Source: Oribacterium sp.
Lineage (GTDB): Bacteria > Bacillota_A > Clostridia > Lachnospirales > Lachnospiraceae
DNA: 15,202 nt
Reading direction: 5' to 3'
NCBI GenBank assembly: GCA_017940955.1
Contig: JAGAXP010000133.1
Location: forward strand, 1-15,202
The position numbers and the translations under genes were made by a program. This document shows, piece after piece, positions 14,777 through 15,202 of the stretch. The notes below the pieces were generated by a model, which was not told the origin of the DNA, did no database searches, and was given only the letters and a program-made list of their open reading frames with translations. The first letter of the stretch is position 1; each line of letters opens with the position of its first letter.

Positions 14777-14799
14777 AGCCGCATTTTCCTCCGCAAATA

Positions 14800-15202
14800 C
14801 TATCTTTCAAACTCCTCGTCGCCAAGCATTTCGTAACCTATCCTGGCGCCTTCATCGGCAACCTCTGCCACACTCAGCACCGCTTCATGCAATGCCTCAA
14901 CGGTCGTATATTGAATCCTGTAATATACCTCTATCTCATACGAAGCTCCATAATACTCCACGCTTATCTCATGTTTTGGGAACTTCTCCCTTATCGCCTT
15001 TGCTACACGATTTGCCTTGCGAACGCCTGTATAGCAATTCCCGCAATAGTCCGTGAGCAGGATCTCTCCATTACGCACACGGCATACTTGCGTGAAGCTG
15101 TGTCTTATATGCTCCATTTCGAGACATACATGGAATCCGTTCTGGTTATTGTTATATGGCAGCCCCGCAGCATCAAGGAATGCCGAATACTCCTTATATA
15201 CC
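14800..15202 (-). CDS. 3' part of an unrecognised gene running off the window
   Basis: The reading frame stays open from the TAG stop at 14800-14802 to the right edge of the window. Codons upstream of the internal ATG at 15117 (YKEYSAFLDAAGLPYNNNQN, then GFHVCLE) look fully protein-like, so that ATG is probably not the start. At least 133 residues are present. The visible part includes a CGNCYTGV segment with two cysteines and an alpha/beta tail rich in Tyr and Glu. No family is recognised. It is the most upstream visible gene of the right-edge operon. Confidence 0.75.
   Translation of the reverse strand, partial: VYKEYSAFLDAAGLPYNNNQNGFHVCLEMEHIRHSFTQVCRVRNGEILLTDYCGNCYTGVRKANRVAKAIREKFPKHEISVEYYGASYEIEVYYRIQYTTVEALHEAVLSVAEVADEGARIGYEMLGDEEFER

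Noticed and set aside
5153..14802. TAG as a recoded sense codon across this genome
   Set aside because: TAG is the natural stop of the LeoA-like GTPase, the metallo-hydrolase and the partial gene at the right edge, so it works as a stop here.
1..15202. CRISPR array, tRNA, rRNA or attachment site
   Set aside because: No regularly spaced direct repeats, no cloverleaf-like or rRNA-like sequence and no integrase were found on reading both strands.

Overview
The window comes from a low-to-moderate-GC Gram-positive bacterium. Gene style (strong AGGAGG-type ribosome binding sites, tight spacing) and protein families (clostridial-type kinase with zinc ribbons, macro protein with an XRE-like tail, DUF4230 pair) suggest Lachnospiraceae, perhaps near Butyrivibrio, Pseudobutyrivibrio or Roseburia. 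This assignment rests on recalled family resemblance, not on a search. Every convincing gene lies on the minus strand, so transcription runs from right to left.

Right edge (about 13948-15202): the 3' part of an unrecognised gene that runs off the window, a metallo-beta-lactamase-fold hydrolase, and a 56-residue hypothetical protein. This group ends at a hairpin (13922-13949).

Main cluster (115-13851): twelve closely spaced genes between that hairpin and an intrinsic terminator at 56-91. The first half, in transcription order, is: a small winged-helix-like/zinc-ribbon protein; an 837-residue lipoprotein; two single-pass DUF4230 membrane proteins; an 833-residue TerB-like plus dynamin-like GTPase with a membrane hairpin; a 565-residue LeoA/HP0731-type dynamin-like GTPase; and a macro-domain protein with an XRE-like C-terminal module. 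A weak terminator-like hairpin and a perfect 14-bp palindrome follow. The second half is: a von Willebrand factor A (vWA) protein; an ADP-ribosylglycohydrolase; an unrecognised gene interrupted by an in-frame TAG; a zinc-ribbon Ser/Thr kinase; and a stand-alone XRE-like protein.

Two observations tie the halves together. The same zinc-ribbon module is found in the first gene and in the kinase. The macro protein's C-terminal module resembles the last gene. My inference is a single envelope-linked system in which extracytoplasmic lipoprotein and DUF4230 components are coupled to a pair of membrane-remodelling GTPases and to ADP-ribose, phosphorylation and vWA signalling. A stress-response or anti-phage role is plausible, but the sequence does not prove it. 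No transposase, integrase, tRNA, rRNA or CRISPR array was seen.
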